Source: an uncultured Alphaproteobacteria bacterium
GTDB taxonomy: Bacteria; Pseudomonadota; Alphaproteobacteria; Puniceispirillales; UBA1172
NCBI GenBank assembly: GCA_937952245.1
Contig: CALFYS010000142.1
Span: forward strand, 1-5,426
Direction of reading: 5' to 3'
DNA length: 5,426 bases
The notes beneath the pieces were generated by a model. It worked only from the letters and a program-made list of their open reading frames with translations, ran no database searches and was not told the origin of the DNA. Below, piece by piece: positions 1-5,426 of this stretch. Positions within the stretch are counted from its first letter, which is position 1. Every line of letters begins with the position of its first letter. Made by a program: the position numbers and the translations under genes.

Positions 1-1475
1 TTGCTGGCAGCACGGCTGGCGGTGGCGGAAAACCCAGCGGCTTTTTCCACAACCCGCCCTGCTTTCACCAATGTATCTTCATGGAAAGATGGCGCGATCA
101 ATTGCAACCCAAGCGGCAAGCCATTGTCGGCAAGACCAGCAGGAACGCTCATCGCCGGAACACCAGCAAGGCTGGCGGGGACGGTGAAGACATCATTCAA
201 ATACATGGTCACCGGATCCGTGACCTTCTGGCCAATCGGGAAAGCGGCGGAAGGTGTTGTTGGCGTCAGCAACAGATCAACCTTTTGGAACGCGTCGATA
301 AAGTCATTCTGGATCAGACGGCGGGTTTTCTGTGCCTTCAGGTAATAAGCATCATAATACCCCGCTGACAGCACATAGGTGCCAATCAGAATACGGCGGG
401 TGACTTCATCCCCAAAACCAGCGGCGCGGGTTTTGGCATACATATCATCAAGGCTTTCGCCTTCAACACGCTGGCCATATTTAACACCGTCATAGCGCGC
501 CAAATTGGAAGACGCTTCGGCAGGGGCGACAATATAATAAGTCGGCAAGGCGTATTTTGTATGGGGCAATGACACCTCAACACAAGTCGCGCCCGCGTCT
601 TCCAGCCATTTGCGGCCTTCTTCCCAAAGCGTGATAATCTGGCTGTCCATGCCATCCATCGTGTATTCCGATGGAATGCCCACGGTCATGCCTTTAATGC
701 CATCGTTAAGTCCGGCCATCAGATCCGGCATCGGGTCAGCCACCGAGGTGGAATCCCCCAGATCATGGCTGGCCATGGATTGCAGCATCAACGCGCCATC
801 GGCAACATCGCGGGTAATCGGCCCCGCTTGATCGAGCGATGAGGCAAAGGCGACAATCCCCCGCCGTGAACAACGACCATAGGTCGGCTTAATCCCCACC
901 ACGCCGCAAAACGCCGCGGGCTGGCGGATGGAACCGCCGGTATCTGTTCCTGTTGCCATCAGGCTGGATTGGGCGGCAACAGAGGCCGCGGAGCCACCCG
1001 ATGACCCCCCCGGGGCGTAATCATGGTCATCACCATCAACCGTCCAAGGACTGGCCACCGCCCCCCGTGCTGAAGTTTCATTGGCAGAACCCATGGCAAA
1101 TTCATCACAATTGAGTTTGCCCAGCATCACCGCGCCATCATCCCAAAGATTTTGAGTCACGGTGCTTTCATAAACAGGCTTAAAGCCGTTGAGGATATTG
1201 GAACAAGCGGTGGTTTCCACGCCCATGGTGCAGAATAAATCTTTCACCCCAATCGGCAGGCCTTCCAGCGCCCCGCCTTCCCCTTTGGCGAGCCTTGCAT
1301 CGGAGGCCGCCGCCATATCACGGGCTTTATCATGGGTGATTTCTGTATAGGCATTGAGCGCCGCGGTTGCATCCGCCGCCGCCAGATAAGCATCGGTCAA
1401 TTCCACCGCTGAGATGGATTTGTTATCGAGCGCGGCGCGGGCTTCAGCCGCTGTCATTTTCAATAAATCAGTCAT
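1..1475 (-). CDS. gatA: GatA, glutamyl-tRNA(Gln)/aspartyl-tRNA(Asn) amidotransferase subunit A (3' end cut by window edge)
   Basis: GatA is the amidase subunit of the cytoplasmic GatCAB complex. It releases ammonia from glutamine, which the complex uses to convert Glu-tRNA(Gln), and Asp-tRNA(Asn) where needed, to Gln-tRNA or Asn-tRNA. The frame is open for 491 complete codons with no stop, close to the usual family length of about 485-495, so only a few C-terminal residues are missing. The amidase-signature triad is visible: Lys78 in GVKDLF, cis-Ser158 in PGGSSGGSAAS, and nucleophile Ser182 in DTGGSIRQPAAFCG. The family motifs GIKPTYGRCSR and SSLDQAGPITR follow. The start at 1475 (MTDLLKMTAAEA) lies 9 bases after the gatC stop, and a purine-rich AGGGGGG Shine-Dalgarno overlaps the end of gatC, so the two genes are translated from one message. 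gatB is not in view and may lie beyond the left edge. Identification is secure. Confidence 0.97.
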   Translation of the reverse strand, partial: MTDLLKMTAAEARAALDNKSISAVELTDAYLAAADATAALNAYTEITHDKARDMAAASDARLAKGEGGALEGLPIGVKDLFCTMGVETTACSNILNGFKPVYESTVTQNLWDDGAVMLGKLNCDEFAMGSANETSARGAVASPWTVDGDDHDYAPGGSSGGSAASVAAQSSLMATGTDTGGSIRQPAAFCGVVGIKPTYGRCSRRGIVAFASSLDQAGPITRDVADGALMLQSMASHDLGDSTSVADPMPDLMAGLNDGIKGMTVGIPSEYTMDGMDSQIITLWEEGRKWLEDAGATCVEVSLPHTKYALPTYYIVAPAEASSNLARYDGVKYGQRVEGESLDDMYAKTRAAGFGDEVTRRILIGTYVLSAGYYDAYYLKAQKTRRLIQNDFIDAFQKVDLLLTPTTPSAAFPIGQKVTDPVTMYLNDVFTVPASLAGVPAMSVPAGLADNGLPLGLQLIAPSFHEDTLVKAGRVVEKAAGFSATASRAAS

Positions 1476-1484
1476 CACAGCCCC

Positions 1485-1772
1485 CTATTCAACAACTTTA
1501 GGGACAACAAAGAAGCCCGACATGGACTCAGGGGCGTTCTCAACGACTTTTTCCGCCATATCGCCATCACTGACCACATCCTGTCGCATCGGCAGGGCAT
1601 GACCGGTAACGCTGGCCAAAGGCTCAACATTTTCAGTGTTAACTTCATTGAGTTGCTCAATCCAGCTCATGATGCCTGATAATTCTTGAGCCATCGGCTC
1701 AAGCCGGTCATCATCAATATTGATACGAGCCAGACGTGCAACGCGCGAAACAGTAGTTTTATCGACAGACAT
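1485..1772 (-). CDS. gatC: GatC, glutamyl-tRNA(Gln)/aspartyl-tRNA(Asn) amidotransferase subunit C
   Basis: GatC is the small non-catalytic subunit that wraps around and stabilises the GatA-GatB pair in the tRNA-dependent amidotransferase. The 95-residue product matches the normal family size. It has the typical N-terminal helix (TVSRVARLARI), a central LSGIMSWIEQLNEV-like helix, the VEPLASV turn, and the C-terminal stretch ENAPESMSGFFVVPKVVE, which is nearly diagnostic. The frame stays open far upstream, antisense to ruvX, but that extension resembles nothing and the family begins at MSVDKTTV, so ATG 1772 is chosen. No convincing Shine-Dalgarno precedes this ATG. It is the first gene of a gatC-gatA transcript that diverges from ruvX. 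Confidence 0.96.
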   Translation of the reverse strand: MSVDKTTVSRVARLARINIDDDRLEPMAQELSGIMSWIEQLNEVNTENVEPLASVTGHALPMRQDVVSDGDMAEKVVENAPESMSGFFVVPKVVE

Positions 1773-1829
1773 GACCGTTTGCTCTATGCATATAGGGGTT
1801 AAACTTGAACAGAACTGATAGCATCCATA
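1773..1829. promoter_or_regulatory. Divergent intergenic region between gatC and ruvX
   Basis: These 57 bases must hold the start signals for both the gatC-gatA transcript and the ruvX-pyrB-pyrC'-plsY transcript, unless promoters lie inside the opposing genes. On the minus strand TATATG (complement of 1789-1794) is a possible -10 about 16 bases from the gatC ATG. It overlaps the 8-base palindrome TATGCATA at 1785-1792. On the plus strand TAAACT (1800-1805) or TAGCAT (1819-1824) could be a -10 for ruvX. None has a good -35 at the right distance, so only the region as a whole is claimed. Neither gene shows a Shine-Dalgarno here. Confidence 0.4.
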
Positions 1830-2300
1830 ATGACCATATGCAAGATTGAGACGTTCCGAAATGACATTCCCATAGGCGAAAGGCTGATCGGGCTGGATGT
1901 CGGGAAAAAAACCATTGGATTGGCGACCTGTGACGCGTCTTGGCAGGTGGCGACACCCCATTCTATCCTTTGGCGCGAGAAGTTTACCCCTGATATGGAA
2001 AAACTCTTTGCGCTGATCAAAGACGAAGGCAATATCGGCGGGATGGTGATCGGCTGGCCGTTGAATATGGACGGCACAACAGGCCCAAGATGCGATTCGA
2101 TCCGTGACTTCACCCATGCCATGCTGAAATTGCAAGATTTCCCCGTTGTTTTCCAAGATGAACGGCTTTCAACCGCGGCGGTGGAACGCGCCATGGTCGA
2201 TGCCGATATGACTCGCCAGAAAAGACATTTGCGGCGTGATGCCCTTGCCGCGACATGGATTTTGCAATCAGCACTAGACCTAATGGGCGCAATGGATTAA
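1830..2300 (+). CDS. ruvX: RuvX/YqgF family nuclease (putative Holliday junction resolvase, pre-16S rRNA processing)
   Basis: This is a cytoplasmic RNase H-fold protein of the YqgF/RuvX family. Family members have been linked to maturation of the 5' end of 16S rRNA and, by fold, to Holliday-junction resolution. The 156-residue length is normal. The conserved acidic motifs appear in order: GLDVGKKTIGLA with Asp23 at the first strand, MVIGWPLNMDGT around 72-83, FQDERLSTAAVERAM at 108-122, and a C-terminal RRDALAATWILQ with Asp137. ATG 1830 is the only standard start that keeps the N-terminal strand. The next in-frame codons upstream run into a stop at 1806-1808. There is no clear Shine-Dalgarno. 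The gene opens a run in which pyrB follows after 9 bases, so it probably heads the operon. Which of the two proposed activities matters here cannot be read from sequence. Confidence 0.94.
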   Translation: MTICKIETFRNDIPIGERLIGLDVGKKTIGLATCDASWQVATPHSILWREKFTPDMEKLFALIKDEGNIGGMVIGWPLNMDGTTGPRCDSIRDFTHAMLKLQDFPVVFQDERLSTAAVERAMVDADMTRQKRHLRRDALAATWILQSALDLMGAMD

Positions 2301-2309
2301 GAAGAGGCC

Positions 2310-3350
2310 ATGAGTTCAGATCCTGTGTCAAAAAGCGGTATCGCAACAGCACCGACTGTTTCTGCCGCTGAGATGAAACGGCGCATCAAAAACGCCCGTG
2401 ATCCTCAATTATTCGCTTCATTAGATGGTCATCACTTGCTGGGGATTGAAGGCATGAAACGGCCGGTGATCGAAAGCCTGCTTGACCGTGCCAATCAATT
2501 TGCCGATTTGCCGAAAGGTGAGGTTTTAACCCATCTGAAGGGCAAGACGGTGTTTAACCTATTTTTTGAAAATTCCACCCGCACGCGGGTGTCTTTTGAT
2601 CTCGCCGCCCGCAAAATTGGCGCATCGGTGGTCAATGTGCCGGTATCCACTTCCTCGATTAAAAAAGGCGAAAGCCTGTTGGATACCGCCACCACGCTAA
2701 ACGCCATGCACCCTGATATTCTGGTGATCCGGCATCAAAACTCTGGCGCCAGTTTGCTGTTGAGCCGTCATGTTGATGCCTCGGTGGTTAACGCTGGTGA
2801 TGGCCGCCATGAACACCCCACCCAAGCGCTGTTGGATGCACTTACCATCAAACGCCGCCTTGGTGAAATTGCTGGGCTGAAAATCGCCATTTGCGGGGAT
2901 ATTGCCAACAGCCGTGTTGCCCGTTCCAATATTCACCTGCTGGCCACGTTAGGCGCGGAGATCAGACTGGTCAGCCCCGCCACGCTATTGCCACGGGGGA
3001 TTGAAGACATGGGCATTGCCACCCATCACGACATGATGGAAGGCATTGACGGCGTTGATATTGTCATGTTGCTGAGGCTTCAGACCGAACGGATGCAAGG
3101 CACGGAAACCCCTTCCCAGCGTGAATTTTTCCATCTCTTTGGGCTGAACGCTGAAAAATTGGCCTCCGCGGCGCCTAATGCGCTGATTATGCACCCCGGG
3201 CCGATGAACCGCGGGGTTGAGATTGATAGCGCCTTGGCCGATGACCATGAACGCAGTTTGATCACCATGCAGGTGGATATGGGCGTTGCCGTCCGCATGG
3301 CCTGTCTTGAGGCGGTTGCCGCCCAACTCGATCAAAAAAAGGGGTCTTAA
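2310..3350 (+). CDS. pyrB: Aspartate carbamoyltransferase catalytic subunit (PyrB)
   Basis: PyrB catalyses the committed step of pyrimidine synthesis, carbamoyl phosphate plus L-aspartate to N-carbamoyl-aspartate. The carbamoyl-phosphate loop FFENSTRTRVSF (STRTR at 89-93) is intact. So are the SSIKKGESLLDT loop with Lys118/119, RH at 141-142, GDGRHEHPTQALLD (169-172 HPTQ), CGDIANSRVARS (Arg202), the aspartate-loop RLQ at 256-258, and HPGPMNRGVEI from 295. All expected active-site residues are present, so the enzyme should be active. At 346 residues it is slightly long because roughly 30 residues precede the first conserved segment (LLGIEGM). ATG 2310 is preferred over Met22 (2373) because a GAAGAGG-type ribosome site precedes it. 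The HPGPMNRGVEI form and the adjacent dead dihydroorotase suit the class that forms a PyrB-PyrC' complex rather than pairing with PyrI. No pyrI and no attenuator-like leader is seen in the 9-base gap after ruvX. Confidence 0.97.
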   Translation: MSSDPVSKSGIATAPTVSAAEMKRRIKNARDPQLFASLDGHHLLGIEGMKRPVIESLLDRANQFADLPKGEVLTHLKGKTVFNLFFENSTRTRVSFDLAARKIGASVVNVPVSTSSIKKGESLLDTATTLNAMHPDILVIRHQNSGASLLLSRHVDASVVNAGDGRHEHPTQALLDALTIKRRLGEIAGLKIAICGDIANSRVARSNIHLLATLGAEIRLVSPATLLPRGIEDMGIATHHDMMEGIDGVDIVMLLRLQTERMQGTETPSQREFFHLFGLNAEKLASAAPNALIMHPGPMNRGVEIDSALADDHERSLITMQVDMGVAVRMACLEAVAAQLDQKKGS

Positions 3351-3353
3351 GCC

Positions 3354-4661
3354 ATGACAAATGTGTTCTTTGACCAAATCCATGTTTGCGACCCGTCTTC
3401 AGGTTTTGACCGGATCGCTTCTGTTCTCGTCAAAGATGGCGTGATTGCCGATATTGGCGCGCCGCAAAAAATTGGCCCTGCCCCAAAAGATGCTGAGATT
3501 ATCAAAGCTGACCAAGCGGTGCTGGCCCCTGGTCTTGTTGATATGCGGGTGCAATCGCGCAACCCGGGCTATGCCCATCAGGAAAGCCCCAGCAGTCTGG
3601 CGCAAGCCGCCGCCGCTGGCGGGATCACCTCAATGGTGTGTTTGCCCAATACCAATCCTGTGCTGGATAACCCTGACAGTCTGGCCGTGCTGATGGCAAA
3701 GAACCATATCGCCGATCAAGATGGCTCCGCTTCGCCCAAGATTTACGCCTATGGCGCGGCGACAACAGGGCTGGACGATCAAGCCATGGCGGAATTGGGC
3801 TTGCTGGCAGAGGCCGGCGCGGTTGGCTTTACCAACGCCACGAAACCGATTGCCGATAGCCTGATCATGCGGCGGATTATGGATTACGCCGCTATGCTGG
3901 ATAAGCCTGTTATTCAGCACGCCGAAGACCTCTCGCTTGCCCGTGATGGTGAGATGAACGAAAGCGAAAATTCCACCCGCCTTGGGCTGAGAGGTATTCC
4001 TGCGGAAGCCGAAGAAATTATGGTGGCGCGCGATCTGGCCTTAGCACGGTTGACGGGGTGCCGGTACCATGTCGCGCATATTTCAACCGCCCGCGCCATC
4101 GATCTCATCCGGCAAGCGAAAGCCGATGGGTTGAGCGTCACTTGTGATACCGCCCCGCCTTATTTCGCGTTAAATGATATTGCGGTGATGTCTTACGACA
4201 CGCGCTTCCGGCTGTCGCCGCCGCTTCGGTCAGAAGAAGACCGTGAAGCGGTGCTGGCGGGGATTGCCGATGGCACGATTGATTGCATCGCCAGCGACCA
4301 CGCCCCCCAAGACCGCGATTCCAAATTATTGCCTTTCGGCGTGGCGGCGACAGGCGCATCCGCCCTTGAAACCTTATTGCCGCTTGTCATGGGGCTGTAT
4401 CACCAAGGCGTGATCCCCTTAATGCGCGTTTTTGAATTAACCTCCAGCGTTCCGGCGACTTTGCTTGATCTTGAAGGCGGAGCGCTCAGCGTTGGGGCGG
4501 CGGCGGATCTGGTGGTGGTTGCCCCTGATCGCGGCTGGCAAATCCGCGGCGATGCGTTTTATTCGCTTTCCCATTCGACGCCCTTTGAAGGCCAGCCTGT
4601 CCAAGGCAAAGTGATCTCAACATGGGTCAATGGCCAAATGATCTATAAAGACGGAGCCTAA
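3354..4661 (+). CDS. pyrC: Dihydroorotase-like protein with degenerate metal site (PyrC', probable non-catalytic ATCase partner)
   Basis: This 435-residue protein is a full-length class I dihydroorotase/amidohydrolase by overall fold. The segment after PGLVDM, which in active enzymes carries the metal-binding HxH, reads RVQ here (Arg65, Gln67). The residues that would supply the bridging Asp (normally SDDG) read TNAT around 160-163. Other metal or catalytic positions persist: His189 in IQHAED, His242 in VAHIST, Asp315 in IASDHAPQ. Losing HxH and the bridging Asp makes dihydroorotase activity unlikely. Pseudo-dihydroorotases next to pyrB are known from Pseudomonas and alphaproteobacteria, where they are needed for a stable, active ATCase complex. 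That role is inferred here from the 3-base gap to pyrB. The start at 3354 has an AAAAGGGG ribosome site inside the end of pyrB. Annotation pipelines would probably label this simply dihydroorotase. It is not a broken gene, since the frame and length are intact. Confidence 0.93.
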   Translation: MTNVFFDQIHVCDPSSGFDRIASVLVKDGVIADIGAPQKIGPAPKDAEIIKADQAVLAPGLVDMRVQSRNPGYAHQESPSSLAQAAAAGGITSMVCLPNTNPVLDNPDSLAVLMAKNHIADQDGSASPKIYAYGAATTGLDDQAMAELGLLAEAGAVGFTNATKPIADSLIMRRIMDYAAMLDKPVIQHAEDLSLARDGEMNESENSTRLGLRGIPAEAEEIMVARDLALARLTGCRYHVAHISTARAIDLIRQAKADGLSVTCDTAPPYFALNDIAVMSYDTRFRLSPPLRSEEDREAVLAGIADGTIDCIASDHAPQDRDSKLLPFGVAATGASALETLLPLVMGLYHQGVIPLMRVFELTSSVPATLLDLEGGALSVGAAADLVVVAPDRGWQIRGDAFYSLSHSTPFEGQPVQGKVISTWVNGQMIYKDGA

Positions 4662-4664
4662 ACC

Positions 4665-5261
4665 ATGATCGCGGCTTTATTGACCATCGCCGGGTCATAT
4701 GGCCTGGCCTCCATCCCTTTTGGGCTGGTCATCACCCGCTTGATGGGGCTGGGCGATTTGCGGCAAATCGGCAGTGGCAATATCGGCGCCACCAATGTTT
4801 TGCGGACAGGCAATAAACCCGCGGCCTTCGCCACGCTTGTTTTGGATATTGGTAAAGGGGCGGCGGCGGTGTTGATCACGGCCAGCCTGACCCATGATCC
4901 TATCTTGATCAGTTTAGCGGCGGTGTTTAGCGTGATCGGCCATTGTTTTCCGGTTTGGTTGCGGTTTAACGGCGGCAAGGGCGTCGCCACGGGTATTGGG
5001 GTGATCATCGCCCTTCATCCACTCTCTGGCCTTGGGATGATTGGCATCTGGCTGATCACCGCGGCGTTGTTCCGCATTTCATCACTGGCGGCGATTTGCG
5101 CCTATGGGCTGACCCCGATGGTGATCTATACGCTGGCAACGGAGGAGACGAAACTGGCCTTCGCCGCCGCCGCCGCCGTGATCGCGGTTCTTTCGATCAG
5201 CCGCCATCACAGCAATATCAAACGCCTGATGAATGGCACGGAACCCAAAATCGGAAAATAA
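4665..5261 (+). CDS. plsY: Acyl-phosphate:glycerol-3-phosphate acyltransferase PlsY
   Basis: PlsY is an inner-membrane enzyme that transfers the acyl group from acyl-phosphate (made by PlsX) to glycerol-3-phosphate, giving lysophosphatidic acid, the first step of phospholipid synthesis. The 198-residue product is hydrophobic with about five predicted membrane spans. It shows the three cytoplasmic family motifs: GSGNIGATNVLRTGNK (36-51), GHCFPVWLRFNGGKGVAT (92-109), and a C-terminal RHHSNIKRLMNGTEPKIG (180-197). The LDIGKG segment (60-65) is also typical. Length is normal. ATG 4665 follows the pyrC' stop by 3 bases, and a GGAG Shine-Dalgarno at 4653-4656 lies inside the end of pyrC' with 8-base spacing. 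It is the last gene of the tight run. Lying just before dprA is a common alphaproteobacterial neighbourhood. No terminator hairpin is seen after its stop. Confidence 0.96.
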   Translation: MIAALLTIAGSYGLASIPFGLVITRLMGLGDLRQIGSGNIGATNVLRTGNKPAAFATLVLDIGKGAAAVLITASLTHDPILISLAAVFSVIGHCFPVWLRFNGGKGVATGIGVIIALHPLSGLGMIGIWLITAALFRISSLAAICAYGLTPMVIYTLATEETKLAFAAAAAVIAVLSISRHHSNIKRLMNGTEPKIGK

Positions 5262-5270
5262 TCGCATCGC

Positions 5271-5286
5271 GTTAACGGTTCTTTAA
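5271..5286. promoter_or_regulatory. Predicted CtrA binding site upstream of dprA
   Basis: The plus strand has TTAA at 5272-5275, seven bases (CGGTTCT), then TTAA at 5283-5286. Read on the minus strand it is TTAA-AGAACCG-TTAAC, an exact match to the full alphaproteobacterial CtrA consensus TTAA-N7-TTAAC. It lies inside the 48-base gap between plsY and dprA, 11 bases upstream of a TATACT -10, so it covers the place of the -35 element, the usual position for CtrA-activated promoters. CtrA is the cell-cycle response regulator of alphaproteobacteria and is known to control gene-transfer and DNA-uptake genes, including dprA, in Rhodobacter capsulatus. The match is seen directly. Binding by CtrA is inferred. 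Confidence 0.6.
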
Positions 5287-5297
5287 GAATACTTGCC

Positions 5298-5303
5298 TAT
5301 ACT
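5298..5303 (+). promoter_or_regulatory. Candidate -10 element (TATACT) for dprA
   Basis: TATACT matches the sigma-70 consensus at five of six bases. At the usual distance upstream there is no TTGACA-like -35, but the predicted CtrA box occupies that place, consistent with an activator-dependent promoter. Transcription would start about 6-7 bases after the hexamer, which is the A of the dprA ATG (5310) or its immediate neighbour, so the message may be leaderless. Confidence 0.5.
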
Positions 5304-5309
5304 GCCCCC

Positions 5310-5426
5310 ATGCAGCAGATAGAAAAAATCGCCCGAATTCGATTAATCCGGTCCAATAAGATTGGGCCCGTGACGTTCAGCACCCTTCTTCAGCGGTTTG
5401 GCACCGCGGTGGATGTCATCGCCGCC
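5310..5426 (+). CDS. dprA: DprA/Smf DNA-processing protein, N-terminal fragment (cut by window edge)
   Basis: DprA binds incoming single-stranded DNA during natural transformation, protects it and loads RecA. In some alphaproteobacteria it also serves recipients of gene transfer agents. Only 39 codons are visible, starting MQQIEKIARIRLIRSN. The segment RLIRSNKIGPVTFSTLLQRFG (from about residue 11) matches the conserved N-terminal helix-hairpin region of DprA (typically LRLIRS-x-VGPVTF-x-LL-x-RFG). The Rossmann-like core lies beyond the window. No other ATG, GTG or TTG lies in frame between this ATG and the in-frame stop at 5259, so the start is well fixed. No Shine-Dalgarno precedes it (the bases before ATG are TGCCCCC). 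The position directly after plsY fits the conserved plsY-dprA pairing. The separate promoter and CtrA-type box suggest it is expressed apart from the upstream operon. Confidence 0.88.
   Translation, partial: MQQIEKIARIRLIRSNKIGPVTFSTLLQRFGTAVDVIAA

Noticed and set aside
694..709. A second TTAA pair resembling a CtrA site
   Set aside because: The spacing between the two TTAA halves is 8, not 7, and it lies inside gatA coding sequence.
1..831. Plus-strand open frames opposite gatA
   Set aside because: They are shadows of the gatA coding strand. The minus-strand frame has all the amidase motifs and is uninterrupted.
1485..2156. A 223-codon minus-strand frame that extends gatC upstream across most of ruvX
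   Set aside because: Only the last 95 residues match GatC. The rest is antisense to a clear ruvX and resembles no known family, so the true start is ATG 1772.
2985..3383. Minus-strand open frames opposite pyrB and pyrC'
   Set aside because: They have no family resemblance and no ribosome site, and they lie wholly antisense to well-supported genes.
5160..5180. GCC triplet repeat within plsY
   Set aside because: It encodes an alanine run in a membrane segment. Such runs are common in GC-rich hydrophobic genes and keep the frame.
5262..5309. Possible terminator after plsY
   Set aside because: The 8-base palindrome CGTTAACG (5270-5277) has no loop, no GC-rich stem and no T-run. It is better explained as part of the CtrA-type box.

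Overview
The window looks like an ordinary chromosomal segment from an alphaproteobacterium of middling GC content. The protein sequences and gene order support this: gatC-gatA divergent from ruvX-pyrB-pyrC'-plsY-dprA, an arrangement I associate with Rhodospirillales-like and related alphaproteobacteria. A finer placement, for example among marine SAR116-like lineages, would be a guess. There are no mobile elements, RNA genes, CRISPR arrays or signs of recent transfer.

Layout. Positions 1-1772 carry gatC and gatA on the minus strand. They encode two subunits of the tRNA-dependent amidotransferase, and the last residues of gatA run off the left edge. A 57-base divergent gap (1773-1829) separates them from a tightly packed plus-strand run. 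That run is ruvX (Holliday-junction resolvase-like/16S rRNA processing nuclease), pyrB (aspartate carbamoyltransferase), a dihydroorotase-family gene whose metal-binding HxH has become R-x-Q (a pyrC' pseudo-enzyme), and plsY (glycerol-3-phosphate acyltransferase). Gaps are 9, 3 and 3 bases, so these four are probably one operon. A 48-base gap follows, and then the first 39 codons of dprA, cut by the right edge.

How the genes work together. PyrB and PyrC' are expected to form the non-catalytic-DHO/ATCase complex known from Pseudomonas and other bacteria. In that complex the dead dihydroorotase supports the ATCase, so a true dihydroorotase gene must lie elsewhere in the genome. The other genes serve separate housekeeping tasks: Gln/Asn-tRNA formation, RNA/DNA processing, phospholipid synthesis and DNA uptake.

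The most interesting signal is regulatory. The short plsY-dprA gap contains a perfect CtrA-type box (TTAA-N7-TTAA, with the extra C on the minus strand). It sits where the -35 element of a TATACT promoter would be, and the expected transcription start falls on or next to the dprA ATG. This suggests CtrA-controlled, possibly leaderless, expression of the DNA-uptake gene dprA. I found no wholly new system.
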